64,000 nt of DNA from Hungatella_A sp034142505 (GTDB lineage Bacteria > Bacillota > Clostridia > Lachnospirales > Lachnospiraceae): NCBI GenBank assembly GCA_034142505.1, contig JAWZDV010000075.1, positions 135,868-199,867 on the forward strand, read 5' to 3'. Positions 42,187 through 51,306 of this stretch are shown here, one piece after another. A program made the position numbers and the translations under genes. How positions within the stretch are numbered: position 1 is the first letter of the stretch; every line of letters begins with the position of its first letter. The notes beneath the pieces were generated by a model, which saw only the letters and a program-made list of their open reading frames with translations, made no database searches and was not told the DNA's origin.

Positions 42187-43899
42187 ATGAACAGAAAAAT
42201 TTTTAGGAATGGAAGAGCGCTGGTGCTGCTTGCGGCGGTTTTCTGCAGTGTGGGTGCTGTGGGGACAGTGACTTCCAGGGCGGATGAGACGGCGCAGTCT
42301 ACGGAGGAGACACAGGAGTTTGTTCCACAGGTGAGCACGTCGATCACGTCCTGTACCATTACTTCAGATAAAAATAATATCCATATCACAGTGAACGGCA
42401 GCGGTGATACTACGGGGACAGACGGGAAGATGTATCTGTTTGAGCTTCAGCCTTATGAGGATGGAATCGGAAGCAGAACGGATTATATCACATCGACAGG
42501 AGTCGGCATGGGGGCTTCCTTTACGATTCCGTTGAACCACAATACTGCGTCAGATCGTCTGTACAGCAAGTTTGTGATGGCGGTCTATGATACGGAAGGC
42601 AGAAAATACATGGAAGTGAGCGACCCTCACTATGTGACAAACCCGGAGGCGGTTGCCAAGAACCAGGCGGCATTTTCCGAAGCCCTGTCCAAGAAGGGTC
42701 TGAATATTGAGCTTGATATGCTGGCGGATGCCTTTGAGCTGGGTGTAAAACACGCTTCCACCAATATTGCGTTCTCCCAGCTGGTGGGAACCGGCATTGA
42801 ATATACATACGATGGCAAGGTTTATCATTTCAACAAGGCTGTTGTGGATGACTACGACAAGACGATCAGCGCGATGTCCAGCAAGGGGATGACTGTTACC
42901 GCCATTATCTTAAACGACTGGAATCCGGCTACGCCGGAGTTGGTATATCCGGGAACCAAGAAGTCTTCCAACGCATTTTACTACATGTTCAATGCGGCAA
43001 CCCAGAAAGGGTTTGAGGAGACAAGAGCCATCGCGGCGTTCCTGGCGGAGCATTACAACGGATCGAATCCAAACGCGGGCAAGGTGTCCAACTGGATCAT
43101 CGGCAACGAGATCAACAACCAGCAGTGGAACTACATGGGGCCTATGGATCTGACCAACTATGTCAAAGCGTTCCAGCAGGCGTTCCGTGTTTTCTACACG
43201 GCGATCAAGAGTACCAGCGCCAATGACCGGGTATACTTTTCCCTGGATTATTACTGGAATTCCGCTGGGGACAACAACCTTCGCTATACAGGCCGGGAAA
43301 TTATGGAGTCCTTCAATGCCATGTGTATCACCCAGGGGCAGATGGAGTGGGGGCTTGCCTACCACCCGTATTCGCATCCGATGACGGAGCCGGAGTTCTG
43401 GGATGATGCGGCAACCGGCACCATCACCAATGATGCCAATTCCCCCATCATCAACTTTGCCAACATCAATGTGCTGACAGATTATCTTGCGGGTGATGCT
43501 TACCGGACACCATCGTATGGTGTGCGCCACGTGATTTTGACGGAGGAGGGCTTTACATCCAGAAGCGCCACGAGAGGGGACATTCCGGAAGTGCAGGCGG
43601 CGGCCTACGCTTACTCCTACTATTTAGTGGACAGCAACCCCTACATTGACGCCTATATTTTGAGCCGTCAGGTAGACGCACCGGAGGAAGGCGATTTACG
43701 CTTCGGACTCTGGGAATGTGACAGAACGCAGACAACCAAACACGTTGCCACCAACCGCAAGAAGATCTGGCAGGTGTTTAAAAATATCGACAAAAAAGAC
43801 CAGACATTAGAGAACACAGAATTTGCAAAATCCATCATTGGCATCAGCAAATGGTCCGACGTGATTCCGAATTTCAAGTGGAAGAGTCTGGAGAAATAA
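42187..43899 (+). CDS. Secreted DUF5722-family protein, putative clan A glycoside hydrolase
   Basis: A 570-residue exported protein. A signal peptide (basic NRKIFRNGR, hydrophobic ALVLLAAVFCSVGAVGTV) is probably cut near residue 32; no lipobox or anchor is seen. Residues about 50-150 look like a beta domain; the rest resembles a TIM barrel with Glu308 in NWIIGNEINNQQW and Glu453/454 in VILTEEGFTS, the spacing and contexts of acid/base and nucleophile in clan A glycosidases. I read it as DUF5722; the catalytic role is inference. AAGGAGAAGAGG precedes the ATG. It is followed by a hairpin terminator and lies upstream of a GH43/ABC locus. Confidence 0.75.
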   Translation: MNRKIFRNGRALVLLAAVFCSVGAVGTVTSRADETAQSTEETQEFVPQVSTSITSCTITSDKNNIHITVNGSGDTTGTDGKMYLFELQPYEDGIGSRTDYITSTGVGMGASFTIPLNHNTASDRLYSKFVMAVYDTEGRKYMEVSDPHYVTNPEAVAKNQAAFSEALSKKGLNIELDMLADAFELGVKHASTNIAFSQLVGTGIEYTYDGKVYHFNKAVVDDYDKTISAMSSKGMTVTAIILNDWNPATPELVYPGTKKSSNAFYYMFNAATQKGFEETRAIAAFLAEHYNGSNPNAGKVSNWIIGNEINNQQWNYMGPMDLTNYVKAFQQAFRVFYTAIKSTSANDRVYFSLDYYWNSAGDNNLRYTGREIMESFNAMCITQGQMEWGLAYHPYSHPMTEPEFWDDAATGTITNDANSPIINFANINVLTDYLAGDAYRTPSYGVRHVILTEEGFTSRSATRGDIPEVQAAAYAYSYYLVDSNPYIDAYILSRQVDAPEEGDLRFGLWECDRTQTTKHVATNRKKIWQVFKNIDKKDQTLENTEFAKSIIGISKWSDVIPNFKWKSLEK

Positions 43900-43908
43900 T
43901 GACGGAAG

Positions 43909-43945
43909 AACAGGAGATGCCTAAGGTGTCTCCTGTTGCTGTTTC
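43909..43945 (+). terminator. Hairpin terminator after the DUF5722 gene
   Basis: AACAGGAGATGCC (43909-43921) pairs over 13 bp (two G-U) with GGTGTCTCCTGTT (43925-43937) around TAA; the following T tract is weak. Confidence 0.65.
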
Positions 43946-44040
43946 GTCCGCATTTTCAGATAGACGAAAGGGCGGTTTATCGTTTATACTTAATGTAAGG
44001 ATATACAAAAGATGCCCATCGTATCAGTAAGGTGGTCATG

Positions 44041-45120
44041 ATGAAAGGGGGAACTGCGGCTATGGCATACAGGCATGTGGTCTTTGCAGAGGATTATGAG
44101 CTGATTGGCGCAGATGGAATGAAACTGGTTTTAAAGGCATTGAAGGCAGCAGGGTATCAGCTGGGACTGATTGTCACAATGATGGAGGAATATGAGGAAG
44201 ACGACAGAACCTGGACCTTACACCGCCAGTTTGACTGTGTTCTGCGCAATACGGTCATAGAGGAGGAACCGGTGCTTGACGGAAGGCTGCTGAAGGACTA
44301 TCTCCAGTGTTACAAGGTGGACAGAACCGAGGTCTTATTCGTCGGCAGCAATATTTCCGATATGGAAAATGCCACCGGAGCCGGCGTGGACTGCGCGCTC
44401 GCTTTATGGGCCTGTGAGACGCCCAGGCACGTGTGGGCGGATTATTATTTCCCCCAGCCCTATGATGTGTGGTATCAGTTAAATAAGATCACAAAGCCGT
44501 TTCAGGGAAATGAGTGGGTCACCCTGGCGATGGAACTGCAGTTTCTCGCCCAGGGCGGGATTACCTACACCAAAGATTTTTACGACAAAGAACGTTTTAC
44601 CCGTATTCGAGAGATCGCGGCCGAAGTGATGGAGATGGGGACAGGACTTCCCATTGAGCATATCAAAGACGTGTTCTGCAATGAGACCGGCTTCCAGACA
44701 CCGAAGCTGGATAGCAGGGCAGCTATTTTCCGGGATGACAAGATTCTGCTTGTGCGGGAGAAGGGGGACGGCCAATGGTCTCTGCCCGGTGGATGGGTGG
44801 ATGTGAATGAGACGATTGCCGGCAATACGGTAAAAGAAGTGAAAGAGGAAGCCGGACTCGACGTGGTGCCGGTGCGCCTCATTGCCCTTCAGGACAGAAA
44901 CCAGCACAACACGCCGCCCTATGCCTATGGGATCTGCAAGGCATTTATGCTCTGTGATGTGATCAGTGGAGAGTTTGAGCGGAATATGGAGACAGACGCC
45001 AGCGCTTATTTTGGCCGGGATGAACTTCCGCCGCTGTCGCTTGAGAAAGTGACGGAGGAACAGATTCAGATGTGTTTTGATGCATATCAGGATGAGCAGT
45101 GGACGGTGTTAGTTGATTAA
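44041..45120 (+). CDS. Fusion of degenerate HAD-like, Nudix_hydro_N and Nudix hydrolase domains
   Basis: A 359-residue three-part protein. Residues about 10-130 resemble a HAD phosphatase tail (FVGSNISDMENATGAGVDCALALWA), but motif I DxDxT is replaced by FAEDYELIG. Residues about 155-205 match the Nudix N-terminal helical domain (EWVTLAMELQFLAQGGITYT, KERFTRIREIAAEVME). Residues about 220-345 are Nudix, with the box from Gly251 to about residue 273 (GWVDVNE, then KEVKEEAGL, Lys in place of the usual Arg). Nudix enzymes of this type split nucleoside-diphosphate-X compounds. The start is uncertain: AAGGTGG suits ATG 44041 or 44038, and 44062 (MAYRH) is also possible. It is monocistronic. Confidence 0.78.
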   Translation: MKGGTAAMAYRHVVFAEDYELIGADGMKLVLKALKAAGYQLGLIVTMMEEYEEDDRTWTLHRQFDCVLRNTVIEEEPVLDGRLLKDYLQCYKVDRTEVLFVGSNISDMENATGAGVDCALALWACETPRHVWADYYFPQPYDVWYQLNKITKPFQGNEWVTLAMELQFLAQGGITYTKDFYDKERFTRIREIAAEVMEMGTGLPIEHIKDVFCNETGFQTPKLDSRAAIFRDDKILLVREKGDGQWSLPGGWVDVNETIAGNTVKEVKEEAGLDVVPVRLIALQDRNQHNTPPYAYGICKAFMLCDVISGEFERNMETDASAYFGRDELPPLSLEKVTEEQIQMCFDAYQDEQWTVLVD

Positions 45121-45142
45121 CTGTTAAAATGATGGATATGGC

Positions 45143-45188
45143 CCGTCAGCTATGGAGGAGTAATCTCTCTGTGGCTGGCGGTTTTTCT
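45143..45188 (+). terminator. Intrinsic terminator after the Nudix fusion gene
   Basis: CCGTCAGC (45143-45150) pairs with GCTGGCGG (45174-45181), one G-U, followed by TTTTTCT. Confidence 0.7.
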
Positions 45189-45231
45189 GTTTGTTTATCT
45201 AAAATAGGCATAAACAACTTAAAAAAACGCG

Positions 45232-45260
45232 TTGCTGGCCGTCTTTGTTTTTGATATGGT
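45232..45260 (+). promoter_or_regulatory. Candidate promoter of the GH43/ABC operon
   Basis: TTGCTG (45232-45237) and TATGGT (45255-45260) are 17 nt apart, 35 nt before the first GH43 gene. The match is moderate. Confidence 0.4.
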
Positions 45261-45294
45261 AAAATAGGAAAAATTAGAAGAGGAGGAGTTAGCC

Positions 45295-46194
45295 ATGTTG
45301 AAAAACGGGACTCTATGGCTGGACGTGGATGGCAATCCCATCCAGGCCCATGGGGGAATGATAGCAGAATTTCATGGAACTTATTATTGGTACGGGGAGC
45401 ATAAGGGGGCCGATAACTGTCCGGGAACTACCCGGGTGGATGTGATCGGTATTTCCTGCTATACATCCGGGGATTTGCATCACTGGCATTATGAAGGGCT
45501 GGCGCTGAAAGCCGAAGCAGATGACCCGGACAGCTTTCTTCATCCCAGCCGTGTCTGTGAGCGGCCTAAAGTGATTTACAACGAAAAGAACCGGAATTAT
45601 GTCATGTGGTTTCACGCCGATGACGCCGGGTACCGGTATGCGGGAGTCGGGGTGGCGGTGTCGGATAGTCCCGCAGGTCCTTTTCATCTGGTGAGAGTGA
45701 TGCAGCCAAACCGTCTGGACAGCCGGGACATGACACTGTTTCAGGATACGGACGGCAGGGCTTACCTGTATCATAGCTCCAATTTTAATAAAACGATGTG
45801 CATCACGCGGCTGAATGAGGATTATACGGATGTGACGGCCGAATACCATTACGCGCTGGCAGATCAGGAACGGGAAGCGCCGGCTGTGTTTGTGCGGGAA
45901 GGAACCTATTATATGATTACCTCCGGCTGTTCCGGCTGGGCGCCCAATGCGGCCCTGATGGCTACGGCAAAGCATCCCTGTTCCGGGTGGAAACTCATTG
46001 ATAATCCCTGTGTGGGACCGGGATATCGAAAGACCTTCCAGGGGCAGAGCTCTTATGTGCTGAATGTTCAGGGGACCTATTATTTGATGCTGGACCATTG
46101 GAAACCGGAGGATTTAAAAAGTTCCGGTTACAGCATTCTTCCGATTACGTTTACGGAGGACGGACCGGAAGTCGTGTGGCAGGATGAATTTTAA
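45295..46194 (+). CDS. GH43-type beta-propeller glycosidase, exo-galactanase-like
   Basis: A 299-residue single-domain protein with the pattern WLDVDGNPIQAHGGMIAEFHGTYYWYGEH, which resembles the GH43 group that contains exo-beta-1,3-galactanases (WYGE and QAHGG elements) rather than the DPS-type xylosidases. Repeated GTYY strands (HGTYYWY, EGTYYMI, QGTYYLM) mark the five-bladed propeller. EAPAVF probably holds the catalytic acid. No signal peptide is visible, so it works on imported oligosaccharides. AGGAGGAG precedes the ATG, and the second GH43 gene begins 20 nt later. Confidence 0.82.
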   Translation: MLKNGTLWLDVDGNPIQAHGGMIAEFHGTYYWYGEHKGADNCPGTTRVDVIGISCYTSGDLHHWHYEGLALKAEADDPDSFLHPSRVCERPKVIYNEKNRNYVMWFHADDAGYRYAGVGVAVSDSPAGPFHLVRVMQPNRLDSRDMTLFQDTDGRAYLYHSSNFNKTMCITRLNEDYTDVTAEYHYALADQEREAPAVFVREGTYYMITSGCSGWAPNAALMATAKHPCSGWKLIDNPCVGPGYRKTFQGQSSYVLNVQGTYYLMLDHWKPEDLKSSGYSILPITFTEDGPEVVWQDEF

Positions 46195-46214
46195 TATAAG
46201 AAAGGACTGTATTT

Positions 46215-47864
46215 ATGTATGCGCATAATCCGATATTGAGAGGGTTTCATCCGGACCCGTCTATCATCCGGGTGGAGGATGATTATTACCTTGCCACGTC
46301 CACGTTTGAGTGGTGGCCGGGGGTGCGGCTTCATCACTCCAAAGATTTGGTCAACTGGGAGCTGATGTCCTATCCCTTAAACCGGATCTCCCAGCTGGAC
46401 CTGAGGGGCGTTGGGCCGTCACAGGGAATTTGGGCGCCGTGCCTGACTTATGACCATGGTATTTTTTATCTGGTGTATACGGTGGTAACGGCATTTTATT
46501 GTAACATGTATGATACCAACAATTATCTGGTGACGGCAGCGGAGATCGGGGGGCCCTGGTCCGACCCGGTGCCGCTGGGCAACTTTGGTTTTGACCCGTC
46601 GCTGTTTCATGACGACGACGGAAGAAAATATGTGGTCAGCATGGTCACGGACCATCGGATTCCCAAGAAGTATCAGGGACGTCTGGTTCTGCAGGAGTTT
46701 GACCCGGTCCAAAAAAAGATGATGGGAGAGATACGGTATATCTATCAGGCGGACAGTATTTTTCTGGAAGGCCCTCACATATTCAAGAGAAATGGCTGGT
46801 ACTATCTTTTCAGTGCGGACACGGGAACCGGTGAAGGCCACGGCCAGACCATCCAGCGATCAACCTGTGTATGGGGACCTTATGAGATGTACCATCCGGC
46901 CAATGCCAGACGGACAAAAGAGGAGGAAGCCTGGTCTATTTTAACATCCAGGCATGATCCGGATTTTCTTTTGCAGAAATCGGGCCACTGTGACCTGGTG
47001 GAGACAAAGGACGGGCAGTGGTATGCCGTGCATCTGTGCGGCCGGGCTCTGGAAAACAGGAATCCGAAAGACCGGGAGCGGTTTCCAGACTGCCGCCGTT
47101 ATCCGCTGGGGCGGGAAACAGCCATCCAGAAGATGCGCTGGACCCAAGACGGATGGCTGGAGCTGGATAATGGAACGACGCTGCCGGACGTGGAGGTGGA
47201 GATAACAACAGGGGCGGAAACAGAGACGGACCCCATCACCGGCCGTGATGACTTTGACTGTGATATTCTGAGCCTGGAATACCAGTCCCTGCGGGTTCCC
47301 ATGGACGAAACCCACATATCCCTGACGGCCCGCCATGGTTATCTGCGGATGTACGGCCGTGATGGACTGGCTTCCCGTTTCCATCAGACCCTGATTGCCA
47401 GGCGCTGGACCGAATTTACCTTCCAGGCAGCTGCCTGTGTGGAGTTCGAACCGGAACTGTTCAAGCAGTTGGCCGGCCTGATCTGCCTGTATGATGAGGA
47501 AAACTATGCTTACCTGCATATCACCCGGGACGAGACCCTGGGAAAATGCATCAGCATCCTGACGGCGGAAAATAAACATTATCAATACCCCATAGGCTTT
47601 ATCCCTCTCAAGGAGGGAAAGCCGGTATACTTAAAGGTTACGGTTGACCATGACCGTATGCAATTTTATTATGGATACAGTGAGAATACTTATGAATGCA
47701 TCGGTCCGGTGCTGGATGCCAGTTTGCTGTCCGACGAGGCCTGCGACCAGGGCTGGTTTACCGGAGCTATGGTAGGAATCTGCTGTCAGGATCTGACCGG
47801 ATTCCGGACATATGCCGATTTTGACTGGTTCTCCTATGAAACGAAAGTGATGCAGATTCTATAA
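46215..47864 (+). CDS. GH43 beta-xylosidase/alpha-arabinofuranosidase (XynB-like)
   Basis: A 549-residue two-domain glycosidase. Residues 1-320 are the propeller, opening with NPILRGFHPDPSIIRVEDDYYL (base Asp in HPDPS) and with the acid Glu in SIFLEGPHIFKRNGWYYLF. The C-terminal 200 residues are a beta-sandwich like that of GH43 xylosidases (SLRVPMDETHISLTARHGYLRM region). It probably releases xylose or arabinose from short xylan/arabinan fragments in the cytosol. It follows the first GH43 gene and precedes the binding protein gene by 101 nt. Confidence 0.9.
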   Translation: MYAHNPILRGFHPDPSIIRVEDDYYLATSTFEWWPGVRLHHSKDLVNWELMSYPLNRISQLDLRGVGPSQGIWAPCLTYDHGIFYLVYTVVTAFYCNMYDTNNYLVTAAEIGGPWSDPVPLGNFGFDPSLFHDDDGRKYVVSMVTDHRIPKKYQGRLVLQEFDPVQKKMMGEIRYIYQADSIFLEGPHIFKRNGWYYLFSADTGTGEGHGQTIQRSTCVWGPYEMYHPANARRTKEEEAWSILTSRHDPDFLLQKSGHCDLVETKDGQWYAVHLCGRALENRNPKDRERFPDCRRYPLGRETAIQKMRWTQDGWLELDNGTTLPDVEVEITTGAETETDPITGRDDFDCDILSLEYQSLRVPMDETHISLTARHGYLRMYGRDGLASRFHQTLIARRWTEFTFQAAACVEFEPELFKQLAGLICLYDEENYAYLHITRDETLGKCISILTAENKHYQYPIGFIPLKEGKPVYLKVTVDHDRMQFYYGYSENTYECIGPVLDASLLSDEACDQGWFTGAMVGICCQDLTGFRTYADFDWFSYETKVMQIL

Positions 47865-47965
47865 AAAACGCAGTGGGAACTTAAAAAACGCCGTTTTTTT
47901 CACTAAGGGGACCTGTTATATTATAACCATAGCAAACATACACGGAGATTGAAGGAGGATATAAT

Positions 47966-49348
47966 ATGAAAAGAAAAGGTTTCTTATCAGCGCTTGTATG
48001 TACCGCCATGGCAGGATGCATGGTCAGTGGATGCGGCAGCAGCGGTGCGGATGCCACCACGGCAGCCCCGGCTGCGACAGCCGGAACGACAGCCGGGGCC
48101 GGTACCAGCGCGGCGGACACGACGGCGGCGGGTGGTGACTCTATTGTGACGGCTCCCACGGAACTGACATTTATCTTTGCGGATGGGGACGAAGGCGCCA
48201 AGGCAAGCATGAACGAAATTGTAAATCGGTTTAATGATAAATACCCGGATATTACCGTGAAGATTGAACCGGGTAATGGCGGCGCTTACAGTGAATTTTT
48301 AAAGACAAAGGAAAGCGTTGGAGAATTTCCGGATGTGATGGAGATGAGAGACACGGCAGTTTATCAGAGAGCCGGAATGCTGGAACCCCTTTCGGATGAT
48401 ATTGTTTCCCTGTTTAAAACGACCGTGGAATTTGACGGCAAGACCTATACGGCCCCACTGTCCGGTGAGAATACCAACGGGATTATTTACAATAAAAAAT
48501 ATTTTGATGAAAACGGCTTCACCGAACCAAAGACCTATGAGGAATTTATCACCCTGTGTCAGGCAATCAAGGATAAAGGAGATATGGCTCCTCTGGTAGT
48601 GGGCGGACAGGATATCTGGCATATTGGCTTCTGGTTCCATAAAGCTTACAACGACCAGGTTATGTCCCAGGACCAGGATTTTATTAAACATTGTTATGAG
48701 GGTTCCAAGAATTTCAGTGATGCCACGATCAAGGCGACATTTGAAGAATTGAAAGAGATCTTCCAGTATGCACAGGACGGATGGGTGTCCACTCCAGATG
48801 CCCAGATTACAACATTCATGGTATCGGATATGGCGGCTATGATGTATTCAGGTACCCATATGTTCAGCCAGATTGAGACTGCGGACCCGAATTTCGAGAT
48901 TGGCTGGTTTGCGGTGCCAAGTCCTGATGGAAAGACAAGGCTGGTTGGCGGCGGCGGTGTCGGAGGTCTGGCGATTTCCGCAGAGTCGGCAAAAGACCCC
49001 AACAAAAAGGCAGCGGCAGAAGAATTTATCCGCTTCTTCTATGCGCCGGAGAATTACGCGGTATACTGTGAGACTTTGAACTTCATCCCTACGACAGTTG
49101 CGAAACCGGATATGAATGTATCGCCGGTACTGCAGGAAGTGATAGACGCAACCAACAATGCCGATGACCTGGGCGTGATGTGGAATGGCCGTGTGGGCGA
49201 GAATGAACTTCCTCCGGATTTCAGGAATTTCATGTACAAAACCACTGTGGAAGTGATTCAGGGGCAGAGAGATATTGATTCGGCCTGTGAGGAATTAGAT
49301 AAAACCTGGAAAGTGGCTATGGAGAATTTCAATCCGCTCAATAACTAG
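47966..49348 (+). CDS. Extracellular sugar-binding lipoprotein (family 1 SBP)
   Basis: A 460-residue binding protein. The signal MKRKGFLSALVCTAMAGCMVSGC has two possible lipobox cysteines (18 and 23), the second (VSGC) more likely. An Ala/Thr/Gly linker follows to about residue 60. The mature part matches family 1 SBPs (LTFIFADGDEGAKASMNEIVNRFNDKYPDITVKIEPG, SGENTNGIIYNKKYFDENG). It serves the two permeases behind it. An 11-bp hairpin follows the stop. With the GH43 enzymes it suggests xylo- or arabino-oligosaccharide import. Confidence 0.92.
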   Translation: MKRKGFLSALVCTAMAGCMVSGCGSSGADATTAAPAATAGTTAGAGTSAADTTAAGGDSIVTAPTELTFIFADGDEGAKASMNEIVNRFNDKYPDITVKIEPGNGGAYSEFLKTKESVGEFPDVMEMRDTAVYQRAGMLEPLSDDIVSLFKTTVEFDGKTYTAPLSGENTNGIIYNKKYFDENGFTEPKTYEEFITLCQAIKDKGDMAPLVVGGQDIWHIGFWFHKAYNDQVMSQDQDFIKHCYEGSKNFSDATIKATFEELKEIFQYAQDGWVSTPDAQITTFMVSDMAAMMYSGTHMFSQIETADPNFEIGWFAVPSPDGKTRLVGGGGVGGLAISAESAKDPNKKAAAEEFIRFFYAPENYAVYCETLNFIPTTVAKPDMNVSPVLQEVIDATNNADDLGVMWNGRVGENELPPDFRNFMYKTTVEVIQGQRDIDSACEELDKTWKVAMENFNPLNN

Positions 49349-49369
49349 AACAGACAAAAATGCTTATCG

Positions 49370-49395
49370 GAATCTCTCCCAACCGGGAGAGATTC
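49370..49395 (+). other. Strong hairpin between binding-protein and permease genes
   Basis: GAATCTCTCCC (49370-49380) pairs perfectly with GGGAGAGATTC (49385-49395) around AACC. There is no long T run; it is a likely mRNA 3' stabiliser or partial terminator that raises binding-protein level over permeases. Confidence 0.7.
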
Positions 49396-49436
49396 TTAAA
49401 GTTAGGGGCTTTGTCCGAAGAAAGGAGTTATCAAGT

Positions 49437-50324
49437 ATGACAAAGAAACGAGGAAAGTTTGATAAAGTAACATTCGCGTTTATTGCACCTGCATTTCTGT
49501 TCTTTACCCTGTTTATCATTGTACCTACGGCAGCCAGTGTTTATTACAGCTTCACTTCCTGGGATGGGTTAAATCCGGTTGTTAAGTTTGTAGGACTTGC
49601 AAATTACAAGGAGATCTTTACCAGCGCAAGATTCCGCAATGCGCTGACAAATACGTTTATATTGACGGTTTTCATCTCAATTTTAGAAAATGCGTTTGCG
49701 TTACTTCTGGCGCTTTTGGTTGATAACATCAGGTGGGGAAAGAATTTTTTCCGAAGCGCCTTTTACATACCGGTGCTGATCAGTGGCATCGTATCCGGCT
49801 TCATCTGGAAAATCATGTATAACTATAACTTTGGAGCCATCAACTCGATGCTGACCGCTATGGGCATGGGAGATTTTAAACAGGACTGGCTTGGCAATCC
49901 CAGCCTGACCCTGCTGATGGTAGGCGTGGTACTGGTGTGGAAGGGCGCGGGATATTATATGATTATCTATCTGGCCTCTTTACAGAGCGTGCCGACAGAT
50001 GTGGTGGAGGCAGCGGCTATTGACGGGGCCAGTCCCTGGCAGCGGTTCAAGGCAATCACGATTCCCTTGATTTCAGGAGCATTTACCATCAACTTTACGC
50101 TGTCCTTAATAAACGGTCTGAAAGTGTTCGACCAGATTTCCGTTATGACGGATGGCGGACCGGGATTCACGACAGAGACCATCGTCTACCTGCTCTATAA
50201 AGTGGGCTTCAATGAAGGGCGGCAGGGCTTTGGTACGGCTGTGGGCATCGTGCTGCTGTTTATCATCATCATTTTAAATGGTATCCAGCAAAAATTCTTG
50301 AAGAGCAGGGAGGTGCAGATGTAA
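49437..50324 (+). CDS. Sugar ABC transporter permease (MalF/UgpA-like)
   Basis: A 295-residue permease with about six helices. The EAA loop is TDVVEAAAIDGASPWQRFKAI near residues 188-208. FTSWDGLNPVVKFVGLANYKEIF near the N-terminus is typical of the UgpA/LacF type. Its last base overlaps the ATG of the second permease (TAATG), so the two are translationally coupled. The ATPase is not encoded here. Confidence 0.93.
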   Translation: MTKKRGKFDKVTFAFIAPAFLFFTLFIIVPTAASVYYSFTSWDGLNPVVKFVGLANYKEIFTSARFRNALTNTFILTVFISILENAFALLLALLVDNIRWGKNFFRSAFYIPVLISGIVSGFIWKIMYNYNFGAINSMLTAMGMGDFKQDWLGNPSLTLLMVGVVLVWKGAGYYMIIYLASLQSVPTDVVEAAAIDGASPWQRFKAITIPLISGAFTINFTLSLINGLKVFDQISVMTDGGPGFTTETIVYLLYKVGFNEGRQGFGTAVGIVLLFIIIILNGIQQKFLKSREVQM

Positions 50325-51178
50325 TGAGCCAGCAAATGACTAAGAAAATAAAACAGAAATCCCGCATGGCGCCGGTCTTGATTTTTCTGCTGACGGTGGT
50401 GCTGGCAATCCTGTTTTTAGCGCCTGTGTTTTTTGCCATCATTTCCGCGTTTAAGAGTAATGGTGAAATCCTGAAATCGCCAATGGCATTGCCGACGTCC
50501 CTGTATCTGCAGAATTTCCGGGATCTGTTCGCCCAGTCGGATTTCCTGACGGCGATCAAACACAGCCTGATACTGACGGTGGTGTCGGAGGTGCTGATCG
50601 TCTGTATCGTGCCAATGGCGGCATATGCCATTGAGAGGCGGTCTACCAGAACCACAAGACTGATCTATACGTATTTCCTGGCCGGTATGATGATTCCCTT
50701 TCATCTTTACATGTTCCCGCTGTTTAAGGAAATGAAACTGTTTGGCATCTTTGGAACTCTGGCGGGACCGATTGCCTGCTATATCTCAGGTTCCGTTGCT
50801 TTCGGCTCCCTGCTGTACTGCAGCTTTTTGAAAGGGGTTCCGCTGGAGATTGAGGAGGCGGCCGAGATCGACGGATGTACGCCGTTTCAGACCTTCTGGA
50901 AGGTGACCTTCCCGTTGCTGGGGCCGTGTACCGCGTCCATGGTGGTGTTAAACGGTTTGGGAATCTGGAACGATTTCCTGATGCCTTATCTGGTGCTTCC
51001 CTCCAGCAAGGCGAAGACCATTACCGTGGAGGTATTCTCCTTTGTAGGACAGTATACGGCCAGGTGGGACATTGTGTTTGCGGGAACGGTATGCTCCATC
51101 GTCCCGGCGCTGGTGATTTTTATTCTTCTTCAGAAATATTTTGTCAAGGGGATCACGGCGGGGGCGGCCAAGGGATGA
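50324..51178 (+). CDS. Sugar ABC transporter permease (MalG/UgpE-like)
   Basis: A 284-residue permease with six predicted helices, the EAA loop LEIEEAAEIDGCTPFQTFWKV near residues 176-196 and the usual ending LLQKYFVKGITAGAAKG. It overlaps the preceding permease gene by one base. The two-component genes follow after about 130 nt on the same strand and probably sense the transported sugar. Confidence 0.93.
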   Translation: MSQQMTKKIKQKSRMAPVLIFLLTVVLAILFLAPVFFAIISAFKSNGEILKSPMALPTSLYLQNFRDLFAQSDFLTAIKHSLILTVVSEVLIVCIVPMAAYAIERRSTRTTRLIYTYFLAGMMIPFHLYMFPLFKEMKLFGIFGTLAGPIACYISGSVAFGSLLYCSFLKGVPLEIEEAAEIDGCTPFQTFWKVTFPLLGPCTASMVVLNGLGIWNDFLMPYLVLPSSKAKTITVEVFSFVGQYTARWDIVFAGTVCSIVPALVIFILLQKYFVKGITAGAAKG

Positions 51179-51306
51179 TGGCTGGTAACGAATTTGTAAT
51201 TGCACGGATACTATGATAAAATCGAAAGAAAGAGACAGTGATCGGAGGTGTGTTTTCGGAACATGCCTTCGATTTCCCTGCTTGTGGAAAAGCGAGGAGA
51301 ACCGGT

